A DNA stretch of 64,000 bases from positions 1-64,000 of the forward strand of contig NZ_JAHKQD010000004.1 in assembly GCF_018860915.1 (NCBI RefSeq), in the 5' to 3' direction. Positions 56,250-64,000 of the stretch are shown one piece after another. Under the pieces are notes generated by a model, which was given only the letters and a program-made list of their open reading frames with translations, searched no databases and was not told the origin of the DNA. The DNA is from Colwellia sp. C2M11. GTDB lineage: Bacteria > Pseudomonadota > Gammaproteobacteria > Enterobacterales > Alteromonadaceae. Positions within the stretch are counted from its first letter, which is position 1, and the number at the start of each line of letters is the position of its first letter. Made by a program: the position numbers and the translations under genes.

Positions 56250-56474
56250 TTAGTTTGAAGTAACGTAATTAACCGAAAGTATACGATCTCCAATCTTGTT
56301 GAGAATCTCAACTTCCCCGTCACAAACAGCAATAATAGATTTACCATCTTTAAATTCTTTTGGAATAATAACTCTTCCAGATAAGTTCTGATCAAATATT
56401 TCCACCGTATGATGCAGTTCTAAACCATTATCTTGATAATAAATAATGGTCACTTTACGTTGAAGCTCCGACAT
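56250..56474 (-). CDS. TIGR02922-type small protein
   Basis: A 74-residue protein with the pattern VTIIYYQDNGLELHHTVEIF, GRVIIPKEFKDGKSIIAVCD, matching the TIGR02922 family described from Colwellia and Shewanella. Function unknown. No signal or membrane segment. It converges on ccmE and sits alone. Confidence 0.75.
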   Translation of the reverse strand: MSELQRKVTIIYYQDNGLELHHTVEIFDQNLSGRVIIPKEFKDGKSIIAVCDGEVEILNKIGDRILSVNYVTSN

Positions 56475-56554
56475 AGTATTGACAACTTTAATAATAAATA
56501 TGGTGATAGATTATACACGAATAACTTATTAGTAAAGCTATTTACTTTGCGCAT

Positions 56555-56585
56555 AAAAAAACCCTGAACCATAAAGGCCCAGGGT
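56555..56585 (-). terminator. terminator of the nag operon
   Basis: On the minus strand ACCCTG and CAGGGT pair over 6 bp with a 13-nt loop, followed by seven T. It is about 145 nt past the permease stop. Confidence 0.75.
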
Positions 56586-56732
56586 CGATCAAATGACCGT
56601 TTAACGCACCCTCAACTTTCAAAATAAATAATTGAAATTATTAATTTTGACCGCAGAGATTTTTTACAAATACTGGCTAGAAGGAAGTACCAATATTCGT
56701 AATTCTTTCGTTAGTCGTAATTATGTATCTAA

Positions 56733-58043
56733 CTACTTCCAACTTTTCATTTTGCAGCCTTTTACGGCATAAAATAGAATAAATAAATAACAAGGTAACA
56801 TCACAATATACCCGCCTTGTTGCCCCATAGAAGTGCCGCTTGCCAGTCCCCAAAATAAAGGACCAAATGCGCCACCTGAAATCCCCATAACTAATAGTGC
56901 TGAACCAATACTAGTTAGCTTACCCATGCCAGATAAAGCTAAAGGAAATACTGCTGGCCAAACAATCGCATTAGCTAGACCAAGAAATGCTATTAGGATC
57001 AGTGTATCTGGGAATTGTGCTTCACCTAAAATAAATGAAAGCCCATTAGCGATAACAAATGAATTATTATCACCAAAAACAACACCTAAGCTCAGTAATA
57101 CACCAAGTAGCGCAGAAATAGTTAATGCTGTTTGTTGCGAAATAAAACGAGGTATTAAAATAATACCTAAAATGTAACCAACAACCATGCACCCCATAGT
57201 ATATGACGTCATCACACTATAATTTTTAACACCTAACGATAACGCAAACGTTCCAATGGTATCACCTGCAATGACCTCAACAGCCACATAGAAAAATAAT
57301 GCTAATACACCTAGCGCTAAGTTAGGATGAGACAACGCTTCTTTTAGCTGTCCTTTGTTATCACCTTCATCTACTTCTCTTTCTAGCTCAGGTAATGGCG
57401 ATTTTTTAACAGCAAATCCTAATAAACCAATAAATAAAGCCATGCCCAAATACGGCGTGACTAGCGCATCAGCCATACCATCAATTTCTATTGCGGTTAA
57501 TTCAGTATTAGCCGTATCACCAAAACCACTTAAAATAAGCGCGGTAAAAACAATAGGAGCAACAACACCTGCGCCTTTATTTAAGATGCCCATAACAGAA
57601 ATACGTGCTGCAGCTGATTCTTCAGGTCCAAGGCGAACAACATAAGGATTAACAGCTGTTTGTAATAAGGTTTGACCTGCTCCCATTACTAATTGAGCTA
57701 AGAGAAACAAAGCAAATATTTGTGTTTTAGCTGCAGGGATGAATAATAAGCCTGCAGCCATCATAGTCGCCATCCCTAATGCCATACCGTTTTTATAGCC
57801 AACTTTACGAATAATGGCAGCAGACGGTAGTGCGGTAAAAGTTACTGCGATGTAAAAAGAGAATAAGATCAAAGATGCTTGAAAAGGTGATAACTGTAAT
57901 ATTTGTTTAAGGTAAGGCATTAACGAGCCGTTTAACCAAGTAGCAAAACCTAAGATAAAGAATAGCCCTGCAACTATTGCCATAGGTAACACATTACTCT
58001 TTGAGTTATTTGATTGCTCTTGTTCATTTATAGGTAATGACAT
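56733..58043 (-). CDS. nagP: N-acetylglucosamine permease NagP (MFS)
   Basis: A 436-residue major-facilitator sugar:proton symporter of the fucose/glucose-galactose type, with 12 membrane segments (first at about 18-40, GLFFILGFATWLNGSLMPYL). The family member next to nagK/nagA in Shewanella and Alteromonas takes up N-acetylglucosamine; this assignment follows the context. The TAVNPYVVRLGPEESAAARI motif is typical. It is last in the nagK-nagA-nagP group. Confidence 0.87.
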   Translation of the reverse strand: MSLPINEQEQSNNSKSNVLPMAIVAGLFFILGFATWLNGSLMPYLKQILQLSPFQASLILFSFYIAVTFTALPSAAIIRKVGYKNGMALGMATMMAAGLLFIPAAKTQIFALFLLAQLVMGAGQTLLQTAVNPYVVRLGPEESAAARISVMGILNKGAGVVAPIVFTALILSGFGDTANTELTAIEIDGMADALVTPYLGMALFIGLLGFAVKKSPLPELEREVDEGDNKGQLKEALSHPNLALGVLALFFYVAVEVIAGDTIGTFALSLGVKNYSVMTSYTMGCMVVGYILGIILIPRFISQQTALTISALLGVLLSLGVVFGDNNSFVIANGLSFILGEAQFPDTLILIAFLGLANAIVWPAVFPLALSGMGKLTSIGSALLVMGISGGAFGPLFWGLASGTSMGQQGGYIVMLPCYLFILFYAVKGCKMKSWK

Positions 58044-58141
58044 TTCTCTAACTTCCTCTTTTTTAGTATGTTAGCGATTAAAATAACACTAACTTTTTAA
58101 TTATTTTTATTTACTACTCAAATAAATTTTATCGCTATTAA

Positions 58142-59272
58142 TTAAACTTTTTCTCCAGCAATCCAAGTAGATAAAACAGTGAAATCTTCTTTTAAAACAA
58201 CCATATCTGCCTGCATCCCTACCTTTAACTCTCCACGAATAATATTTTGATTTTCATACAAGTATTGTGCTGGATATAAACTCGCCATACGTATTGATTC
58301 ACCTAGAGGAATATTCAAACCTAAATGTGTATTTTTTACTGCTGTAGCCATATCTAAAGATGAGCCTGCTAATTCACCTGTGGTTGACGTTAACTTGCCC
58401 TTGTCTACATAAACCGTTCTGTCATATAAAGGGAATTCTGTCATATTAGTTCCAACAGGTGGCATTGCATCTGTGACTAAAAATATTCCTCCGGCAGGTT
58501 TAGTTTTAATCGCTAACTTACAACTTGCATAATCAACATGATGACCATCAACAATTAAACCACATTGAGTATTATCATTTAACAAGGCGCAACCCACGAC
58601 TCCTGGCTCTCGACCTTGTAATGGTGACATAGCATTAAACAAATGCGTAAAACCAGTTGCGCCAGCATCAACCGCTTTTTGCGCTGTACAAAAGTCTGCA
58701 TTAGTGTGTCCTAAACAAACTTTAATACCTAGTTCAACCATGCGCGCTATATCTTTTGCAGAAACAGTCTCTGGGGCTAAAGTAACCATCACTTGCCCCA
58801 TGTCTTTTCGTGATAATATTTGCCATTCAGCATCAGAAATTGGACGAATAAGGTCACCACTGTGAGTGCCTTTTTTGGCTAAGGATAAATGAGGGCCTTC
58901 GAAGTGAATACCCACTATGCCTGGTATTTTCTTGGTTATTGCTTCTGATATAGCATCAGCTGCTTGCGTCATCACGTCTACTTTGTCAGTGATTAACGTT
59001 GGCATCATTGCTGTGGTACCAAACTTTGCATGAGCTGACATAATAATTTCAAGCTTCTCAACAGAAGGAGAGTCGTTAAATAAAGCGCCACCTCCACCAT
59101 TAACTTGTAAATCAATGAACCCTGGCACAACTAAATCTGATGCTACAATATCTACATCATTAATATTTTGATCTATCGCGCTAATAACACCATTAGTAAT
59201 GGTTAATACTTGATCATCAATAAATTGCTGACCATCAAATAAACGTTTGGCGTGAAATCTAAGTTGTGTCAT
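58142..59272 (-). CDS. nagA: N-acetylglucosamine-6-phosphate deacetylase
   Basis: NagA removes the acetyl group from GlcNAc-6-phosphate. The 376-residue amidohydrolase has VPGFIDLQVNGGGGALFND, GIHFEGPHLSLAKKGTHSGD with the metal-binding residues, LGHTNADFCTAQKAVDAGAT, and the catalytic aspartate in LVTDAMPPVG. It fits the family in length. It lies between the kinase and permease genes. Confidence 0.95.
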   Translation of the reverse strand: MTQLRFHAKRLFDGQQFIDDQVLTITNGVISAIDQNINDVDIVASDLVVPGFIDLQVNGGGGALFNDSPSVEKLEIIMSAHAKFGTTAMMPTLITDKVDVMTQAADAISEAITKKIPGIVGIHFEGPHLSLAKKGTHSGDLIRPISDAEWQILSRKDMGQVMVTLAPETVSAKDIARMVELGIKVCLGHTNADFCTAQKAVDAGATGFTHLFNAMSPLQGREPGVVGCALLNDNTQCGLIVDGHHVDYASCKLAIKTKPAGGIFLVTDAMPPVGTNMTEFPLYDRTVYVDKGKLTSTTGELAGSSLDMATAVKNTHLGLNIPLGESIRMASLYPAQYLYENQNIIRGELKVGMQADMVVLKEDFTVLSTWIAGEKV

Positions 59273-59336
59273 TTAATGTTAATCCTTAAATATTTCTAGT
59301 GTGCCTATGCTAGTTATCGACTCGTTTCTAGCTCAA

Positions 59337-60260
59337 CTACGCACTTTGAACTACACTTAAGTTTTGTTGCATTGCTAGCTCTTTACGGGCAAACAATACA
59401 GCTCCAACTTCTGGAGGACTTAATGGCTCGGCTAATTTTTCTTGCAAATTTTTATCAAGCCAAGGTTTCAACCGTATTGTTAAACCGCCAAGCATTGATA
59501 TACGCGCGGGCATTTTAGTTAATAACACACGAGCAATACTATTAATGTATTCGGCACCCTCTGTGACAATTGCAATAGCAATATTATCGCCCTGCTCTGC
59601 AGCATCAAACACTAAATTTGCTAGTTGAGCAAAATAAGTTGCTTTTTTTCCCGCTACTTTTTCAACGATAGATGTCGCATCAGCACAATGTAATTTTGCT
59701 AATAACACATCATTCATTATTGAATATTCAGCAATACCATCAAGAGAAAGTAATACTTGCTTCACTGCTTGTAACCCAAACCAAGCACCACTACCAATGT
59801 CACCTTGAGGAAAACCATGCCCACCAATGATAACTTCTTGGTCATCAATACATGAAAATCCACAAGAGCCTGTACCTGAAATGATGACCGCACCATTACT
59901 ACTATGATGAGCACCTAAACAAGCAATAAGTAAATCGTGCGCTAAAAATAAGCCTTTAAATGGGCTTTGCCATTCTTGCATTTGCTTAAACTGAATAGGT
60001 AAATTAACCCCTGCTAAACCAACGCCAGCATAAATTTCGCTTAAGTTAATATGTGTTAATCCTGCATCTTTTAATGCCAACAGTGCAGACTCTGTAATTG
60101 AATCAGTTGCTTGCCCTATTCCATGTAGAGGGTTGCCTGGTCCAGAAATTCCTGTTCCCAGAATTTCATTGTTTTCATTCATTACAATGGCTTTACACTT
60201 GCTTCCACCACCGTCTATTCCTAGAAATAGCGCTTTGTTATTGTCACAGCTTGTGAGCAT
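59337..60260 (-). CDS. nagK: N-acetylglucosamine kinase (BadF/BadG family)
   Basis: A 307-residue sugar kinase of the BadF/BadG/BcrA/BcrD type. It has the phosphate-binding LGIDGGGSKCKAIVMNE at the N-terminus and ISGTGSCGFSC and GGHGFPQGDIGSGAWFGLQA, typical of GlcNAc kinases. With NagA it makes GlcNAc-6-P and then GlcN-6-P. It is first in its operon and carries the LacI-type operator in front. It is not the ROK-type NagK of Escherichia coli. Confidence 0.87.
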   Translation of the reverse strand: MLTSCDNNKALFLGIDGGGSKCKAIVMNENNEILGTGISGPGNPLHGIGQATDSITESALLALKDAGLTHINLSEIYAGVGLAGVNLPIQFKQMQEWQSPFKGLFLAHDLLIACLGAHHSSNGAVIISGTGSCGFSCIDDQEVIIGGHGFPQGDIGSGAWFGLQAVKQVLLSLDGIAEYSIMNDVLLAKLHCADATSIVEKVAGKKATYFAQLANLVFDAAEQGDNIAIAIVTEGAEYINSIARVLLTKMPARISMLGGLTIRLKPWLDKNLQEKLAEPLSPPEVGAVLFARKELAMQQNLSVVQSA

Positions 60261-60385
60261 ACTAACCTCAAAATTTTTCTCAATTATTCAATATCTTGCT
60301 TTCGTATTGTTAGTGCTACTTCTAATAAATAAGCAATATAAAAAGAATTAAATTAAATTGATTTATTCATTTATCTTACCTTTAG

Positions 60386-60401
60386 ATGACAGCGTTGTCA
60401 T
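60386..60401. promoter_or_regulatory. LacI-type operator candidate (NagR)
   Basis: ATGACAGCGTTGTCAT is a near-perfect palindrome with a central CG, the usual form for LacI-family regulators. NagR sites of this type are known before GlcNAc genes in Alteromonadales. It is about 125 nt before nagK. The rest of the 289-nt gap after the hexosaminidase gene shows no gene. Confidence 0.6.
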
Positions 60402-60549
60402 TTATTTTTTCATTAATTATTAATATTTACCAATATTTTAGTTAACGGAAAAACATAACATCTTGATATTAAAGGAAATATAAAGAATTAATTATCAATA
60501 AAGACGAAAAGATTATTGTTTTTCATCTTTATCGATAATATAAAAATCA

Positions 60550-63240
60550 TTACTTAGTAACTTTAGTAATGCGCCCTGTTCTTAAACCATTAATAGCACG
60601 ACTACGAACAGATACCGCCCCAGTTACTTTAACTGGTGCTGTATACGTGTGCCAAATTGACGGTCCACTTTCAGTATTATTTATTTGATATTCAATAGTA
60701 AGCCCTGGAAAAGCGATATTAGCTTTTAGTACCCCATCTTCAATTACAGCACCTACTGTTGGCAAGCGATAATCTACTCCAGCTAACTCTAACTTAGGAA
60801 GCTCTTTTTGACCTAAAACTTGTGCAAATAAACGCCAGTCATCATCTCGAGATTTTTTCATATCTGTTGTAAATAAGCCTGTCGTTTGACTGTATATAGC
60901 GCCATCATAATTATATGGTATTGCCCAGCTAGGTAGATGCCAAGCGCGTTCTGCTAAAGCGATTAAACGTGGATATATTTTATGTTCTGCAACTTCATCA
61001 CTACGTGTATTTTCACTCCAAAGTTGACCTTGAATGCCTAAAAAGGTTTGTCCTTTAGCTAGTGTCGACTTGGTATCATCAGCAACATAACTATTGTCTT
61101 CTCTGTCCAACCAAAACTCTGCATGAGCTGGTAAGTTATCAGGCATAAATTGAAAAACTTTCTCTGTGTTGGTATGACGAGATGCCCAGTAATAACCGTG
61201 TTCTTTTGGATCAGCCTCATATGGAAAGTCAAAATATAAAACATCAGGAGAAGAAAGCACGACTTGCCAATCACGGTTTGCTAAAGCATGTACTTTTTTA
61301 TGCCCTTCCCAAAAAAGCACATCCCAAGAATTAGCTTGTACTATAGCAGGCATATTTTCCTTACGGGTATGTTCCATCCCGTCACTCCAACCTGCTACTT
61401 CAATATCAAGACTTAATAAAATACCAGCAACTCGTTCAATAAAGTAAGCGCCAAGATCACTCATCTTTGAAACGCCTTGGTCATTTTTTGCCACAAACGC
61501 TTTACATGCAGGCGATTCAAGCCATGCACCTGCAGTTTCATCAGCACCAATATGGTAACGAGTTAATGGTTGTCCAGCCTCACTATGAATTTGTTTTACT
61601 TGCGTCATTACTTCCAATATAAAATCGTATGTCGATTCAAGACAAACATTAAGCGTATTATCATTATAAAACTGCACTGACGAATATTCCGTCTTATCTT
61701 CGAAGTCATCAAGCAAGAATTGTGTTGCTTTTTCAGTTTCCTCAAGTGCCTGATACTTATTATATCGAGCAGCCATAGCCTTCATCGCCGCACGTGAATG
61801 TCCCGGCATATCTAGTGAAGGAATTACTTGAATATGTCTTGCCGTCGCTGCTTTTAAAATCTCTTGATAATCACTTACACTATAAAAACCATTAATCGAT
61901 GACTCACTATCTACACCAGCACCTAACTGCGATATCAAACATGTTTGCTCTTGTGTATCGAAACAGCGTTTACTTGATAGCTCAGTAAGTTCAGGTAAAC
62001 TTGGAATTTCTAGACGCCAACCTTCATCATCCCCAAGGTGTAAATGTAGTTTATTTAACTTATAAGCCGCCATTTGATCTAATAACGTTAGAATAAATTC
62101 TTTAGAATGGAAGTTACGTGCAACATCAACCAACATACCTCGAAAAGCATAATGTGGCTCATCATCTACTTCAACAACAGGCAAGGTTTTATGCCCTATG
62201 GTATACAAGCTTGCAAGTGACTGTAAGCCATTAAAAACACCATTCTCATCAACACCAATGATACTAATTTCTTTGCTATTAACAGATAGTTTATAGCTAC
62301 CGATTGCTTTAGTATTATCTGGCTCCACTTTTAATGTAACAGGGTAGCCCTGATTGTTTTGCTTAAGACCTAGCATTGATAAATGCTTTAACGCCGCATT
62401 CACTGCCTTAGGGACTACATTTAAATAATCAACATTAATTCCTTCAGCCACATTAACCAAAGTATTGTTTTCATCAAAGCGAACTGATTTAGGTGTTGGT
62501 ATGATTGCTTGAGAAATTGTCGGCAGCTCTTCCGCTAAATCAGCGACTCCTTGAGCATTACGCTTATATAAACTTTGGCTTGTTAACCATCGTGTGTTAT
62601 CACCACTGCTGCGTTTAAATTGAGTAATTTCATCGGTAAAAGGCACAATAAAAGGTAATACTTCTAATTTAGTTTCTTGGTCTGTTATCGGTTTAGTACT
62701 GGTAATGACTCTAGCTTGTAAACCTAACGACGTAACCAGATAATTTGGTAGCGCATCGGTTTCTGATAGCATCCAGAAATTAGCTCTAAAAGTTACTTTT
62801 TTCGTTTCATTAGCTTTAAAGCCTGAAAAATTGTTTAACAAAGTAATTTTATGTAAATCACCATTTATATGCGTAACACTAAACTCATCACTTATCGATG
62901 ATTGGACCGGAGAAATCTGACTGAAATAGATCGACCATCCTTTAGTATCGATAGGCTCTTTTGCAGTAAAACTTAACTCTACTTCAAAACAGGCACCATC
63001 ACTAACATTAGCATCACAATATTGTGTTGGCACATTACTGATCACTCGGTATTTGACGTCAAGATTGTTGGCAATATTATCAATATCGCTTTGTTTAGCG
63101 TCGGGTAATGCTTTGGGCACAACAGATTCTATAGTCTGATTTGGTTTTTGGTTACTATTTTCACAACCTAAAAGAAATAAGCTCAATGACAAAGCAACAA
63201 ATGTTGATAAACGCATCTTTGGTAGTGTTTTTTGATTCAT
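60550..63240 (-). CDS. hex: beta-N-acetylhexosaminidase, GH20 lipoprotein
   Basis: This enzyme cuts terminal GlcNAc from chitin oligosaccharides. I start at 63240, which gives a lipoprotein signal with LLGC (Cys26); a longer frame adds 11 residues. The 896-residue protein has the N-terminal carbohydrate-binding domain (about 60-200), the GH20b part (about 245-360) and the GH20 barrel with HLHLGDDEGWRLEI and the catalytic pair D567-E568 in YHIGADETAGAW. A small C-terminal beta domain closes it. It probably faces the periplasm or surface. Confidence 0.93.
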   Translation of the reverse strand: MNQKTLPKMRLSTFVALSLSLFLLGCENSNQKPNQTIESVVPKALPDAKQSDIDNIANNLDVKYRVISNVPTQYCDANVSDGACFEVELSFTAKEPIDTKGWSIYFSQISPVQSSISDEFSVTHINGDLHKITLLNNFSGFKANETKKVTFRANFWMLSETDALPNYLVTSLGLQARVITSTKPITDQETKLEVLPFIVPFTDEITQFKRSSGDNTRWLTSQSLYKRNAQGVADLAEELPTISQAIIPTPKSVRFDENNTLVNVAEGINVDYLNVVPKAVNAALKHLSMLGLKQNNQGYPVTLKVEPDNTKAIGSYKLSVNSKEISIIGVDENGVFNGLQSLASLYTIGHKTLPVVEVDDEPHYAFRGMLVDVARNFHSKEFILTLLDQMAAYKLNKLHLHLGDDEGWRLEIPSLPELTELSSKRCFDTQEQTCLISQLGAGVDSESSINGFYSVSDYQEILKAATARHIQVIPSLDMPGHSRAAMKAMAARYNKYQALEETEKATQFLLDDFEDKTEYSSVQFYNDNTLNVCLESTYDFILEVMTQVKQIHSEAGQPLTRYHIGADETAGAWLESPACKAFVAKNDQGVSKMSDLGAYFIERVAGILLSLDIEVAGWSDGMEHTRKENMPAIVQANSWDVLFWEGHKKVHALANRDWQVVLSSPDVLYFDFPYEADPKEHGYYWASRHTNTEKVFQFMPDNLPAHAEFWLDREDNSYVADDTKSTLAKGQTFLGIQGQLWSENTRSDEVAEHKIYPRLIALAERAWHLPSWAIPYNYDGAIYSQTTGLFTTDMKKSRDDDWRLFAQVLGQKELPKLELAGVDYRLPTVGAVIEDGVLKANIAFPGLTIEYQINNTESGPSIWHTYTAPVKVTGAVSVRSRAINGLRTGRITKVTK

Positions 63241-63420
63241 GTTTCTAATCCATAAAATTTGTTTGATGCTCATTACAATGATGTACTAGATAAATACTAA
63301 CTTACTACTCTACAATAAATGTTCACTATTAGAATAAAGTAACTTAATTCAAATAGTCGACGGCATTTATTTGCCAAGAGTATGAAAGATAAGTAAACAA
63401 AGTAACGTCATTAAATAATG

Positions 63421-63441
63421 AAAAACCCAGCATTTGCTGGG
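63421..63441 (-). terminator. terminator of the TonB-dependent receptor gene
   Basis: CCCAGC-attt-GCTGGG is followed on the minus strand by TTTTT, about 33 nt past the receptor stop codon. Confidence 0.87.
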
Positions 63442-63473
63442 CTTTCGCAATATTAACTAATATTAGCTACTTA

Positions 63474-64000
63474 TTAAAAGCGTATGCTAACACCCACTTT
63501 ATAACGAGCTTCACCTTCAAAACTCCAAGCAGGGTAACCCGCTTTAAATTCATCAGTAACACTAGCATCTAAACTCGCAACACCAATTTGAATACTGTCT
63601 TCTTCGGTAATGTTAACCGCTTCAAAAGTAATATCGATATAGTCGGTTGCTGCATAAGAGCCACTAAAATCTAAAGAACCGTAATCTTGATGCTCTCTGT
63701 TACCGTAAAAACCAGGTAATTCACGCATCATGTACTCAGAACGCCAGTTATAAGCAATACGTGCAGAGAAGTCATCATTTTCATAAAAACCAACTAAGTT
63801 AACAGTATGCTTAGACGAGTCAGAAAAAACACTCACTTCATCAGGGTAGTTTTCACCTGGAGATTCTGCATCGGCATAAGTGTAGTTAACTGAATAACCA
63901 TAACCATTATCAAAGGCATCTTGAATTTGAACTTCGATCCCTTCAATTGAACCACCAGCACCGTTAACAGACTTACTTACCGTCCAACAGTCACCGTCAG
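63474..64000 (-). CDS. TonB-dependent receptor, C-terminal part (cut by right edge)
   Basis: The open frame continues without a stop to the window edge; I see the last 175 residues. They include SVNGAGGSIEGIEVQIQDAF, GYGYSVNYTYADAE, a series of alternating beta strands (FSARIAYNWRSEYMMRELPG) and a final aromatic F (VGVSIRF), the usual C-terminus of an outer-membrane beta barrel. It is the type found next to nag genes for chitooligosaccharide uptake. The plug domain and TonB box lie outside. Confidence 0.92.
   Translation of the reverse strand, partial: DGDCWTVSKSVNGAGGSIEGIEVQIQDAFDNGYGYSVNYTYADAESPGENYPDEVSVFSDSSKHTVNLVGFYENDDFSARIAYNWRSEYMMRELPGFYGNREHQDYGSLDFSGSYAATDYIDITFEAVNITEEDSIQIGVASLDASVTDEFKAGYPAWSFEGEARYKVGVSIRF

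Overview
The window is AT-rich gammaproteobacterial DNA, most likely from a marine member of the Alteromonadales near Colwellia (Colwelliaceae). The inference rests on gene content and order: a polar-flagellum locus with sigma-54 and sigma-28 promoters and the accessory genes flgO, flgP and flgT, an alaS-csrA-tRNA-Ser-tRNA-Arg locus, System I cytochrome c maturation, a TIGR02922-type small protein, an oadGAB sodium pump, and a TonB/Nag N-acetylglucosamine pathway. Species cannot be fixed from sequence reading alone.

Region 1 (1-21.7 kb) is a flagellar locus. Read from right to left on the minus strand it runs cheV-cheR, flgBCDE, flgFGHIJKL, then three flagellin genes (two complete; the third has only its first codons inside the left edge). 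flgA, flgM and flgN are on the plus strand, divergent from cheVR. flgO-flgP (minus) and flgT (plus) are divergent and encode the outer-membrane/H-ring accessory parts. Sigma-54 -24/-12 promoters are visible before flgF, the second flagellin, flgO and flgT, with weaker ones before flgB and the first flagellin. Sigma-28 promoters precede flgM and the edge flagellin. This is the usual layered control of polar flagella.

Region 2 (21.8-34.9 kb) is mixed: tRNA-Arg(CCT), a SEC-C small protein, a STAS-like protein, a secreted unknown, a hybrid histidine kinase plus a LuxR-type regulator, an ABC-2 exporter, two small unknown proteins behind a Fur-like box, tmcA, a PA3496-type protein, pdxH, another histidine kinase and an M48 lipoprotein protease.

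Region 3 (35-40.3 kb) holds oadGAB, which couples decarboxylation of oxaloacetate (or a related acid) to sodium export, a small lipoprotein and a PEP-CTERM protein.

Region 4 (40.6-47.2 kb) is the conserved alaS-csrA-tRNA-Ser(GCT)-tRNA-Arg(ACG) locus. Past the two intact tRNA-Arg genes, the array continues as three nearly identical 94-nt degenerate tRNA-Arg-like units, each with its own terminator. A decayed recX fragment lies upstream of alaS in its ancestral place, and dinB with a LexA box follows where recA might be expected.

Region 5 (47.2-56.5 kb) contains hemH and the complete cytochrome c maturation set as two divergent operons, ccmFGHI (minus) and ccmABCDE (plus), plus a TIGR02922-type small protein.

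Region 6 (56.7-64 kb) is a chitin/N-acetylglucosamine utilisation cluster: permease nagP, deacetylase nagA, a BadF-type GlcNAc kinase, a GH20 lipoprotein hexosaminidase and the C-terminal end of a TonB-dependent receptor cut by the right edge. A LacI-type palindrome before the kinase gene is a likely NagR operator.

The most unusual items are the tRNA-Arg-like triplicate, the recX remnant, and several strong unexplained inverted repeats in intergenic DNA. I see no CRISPR array, prophage, insertion sequence or defence island.
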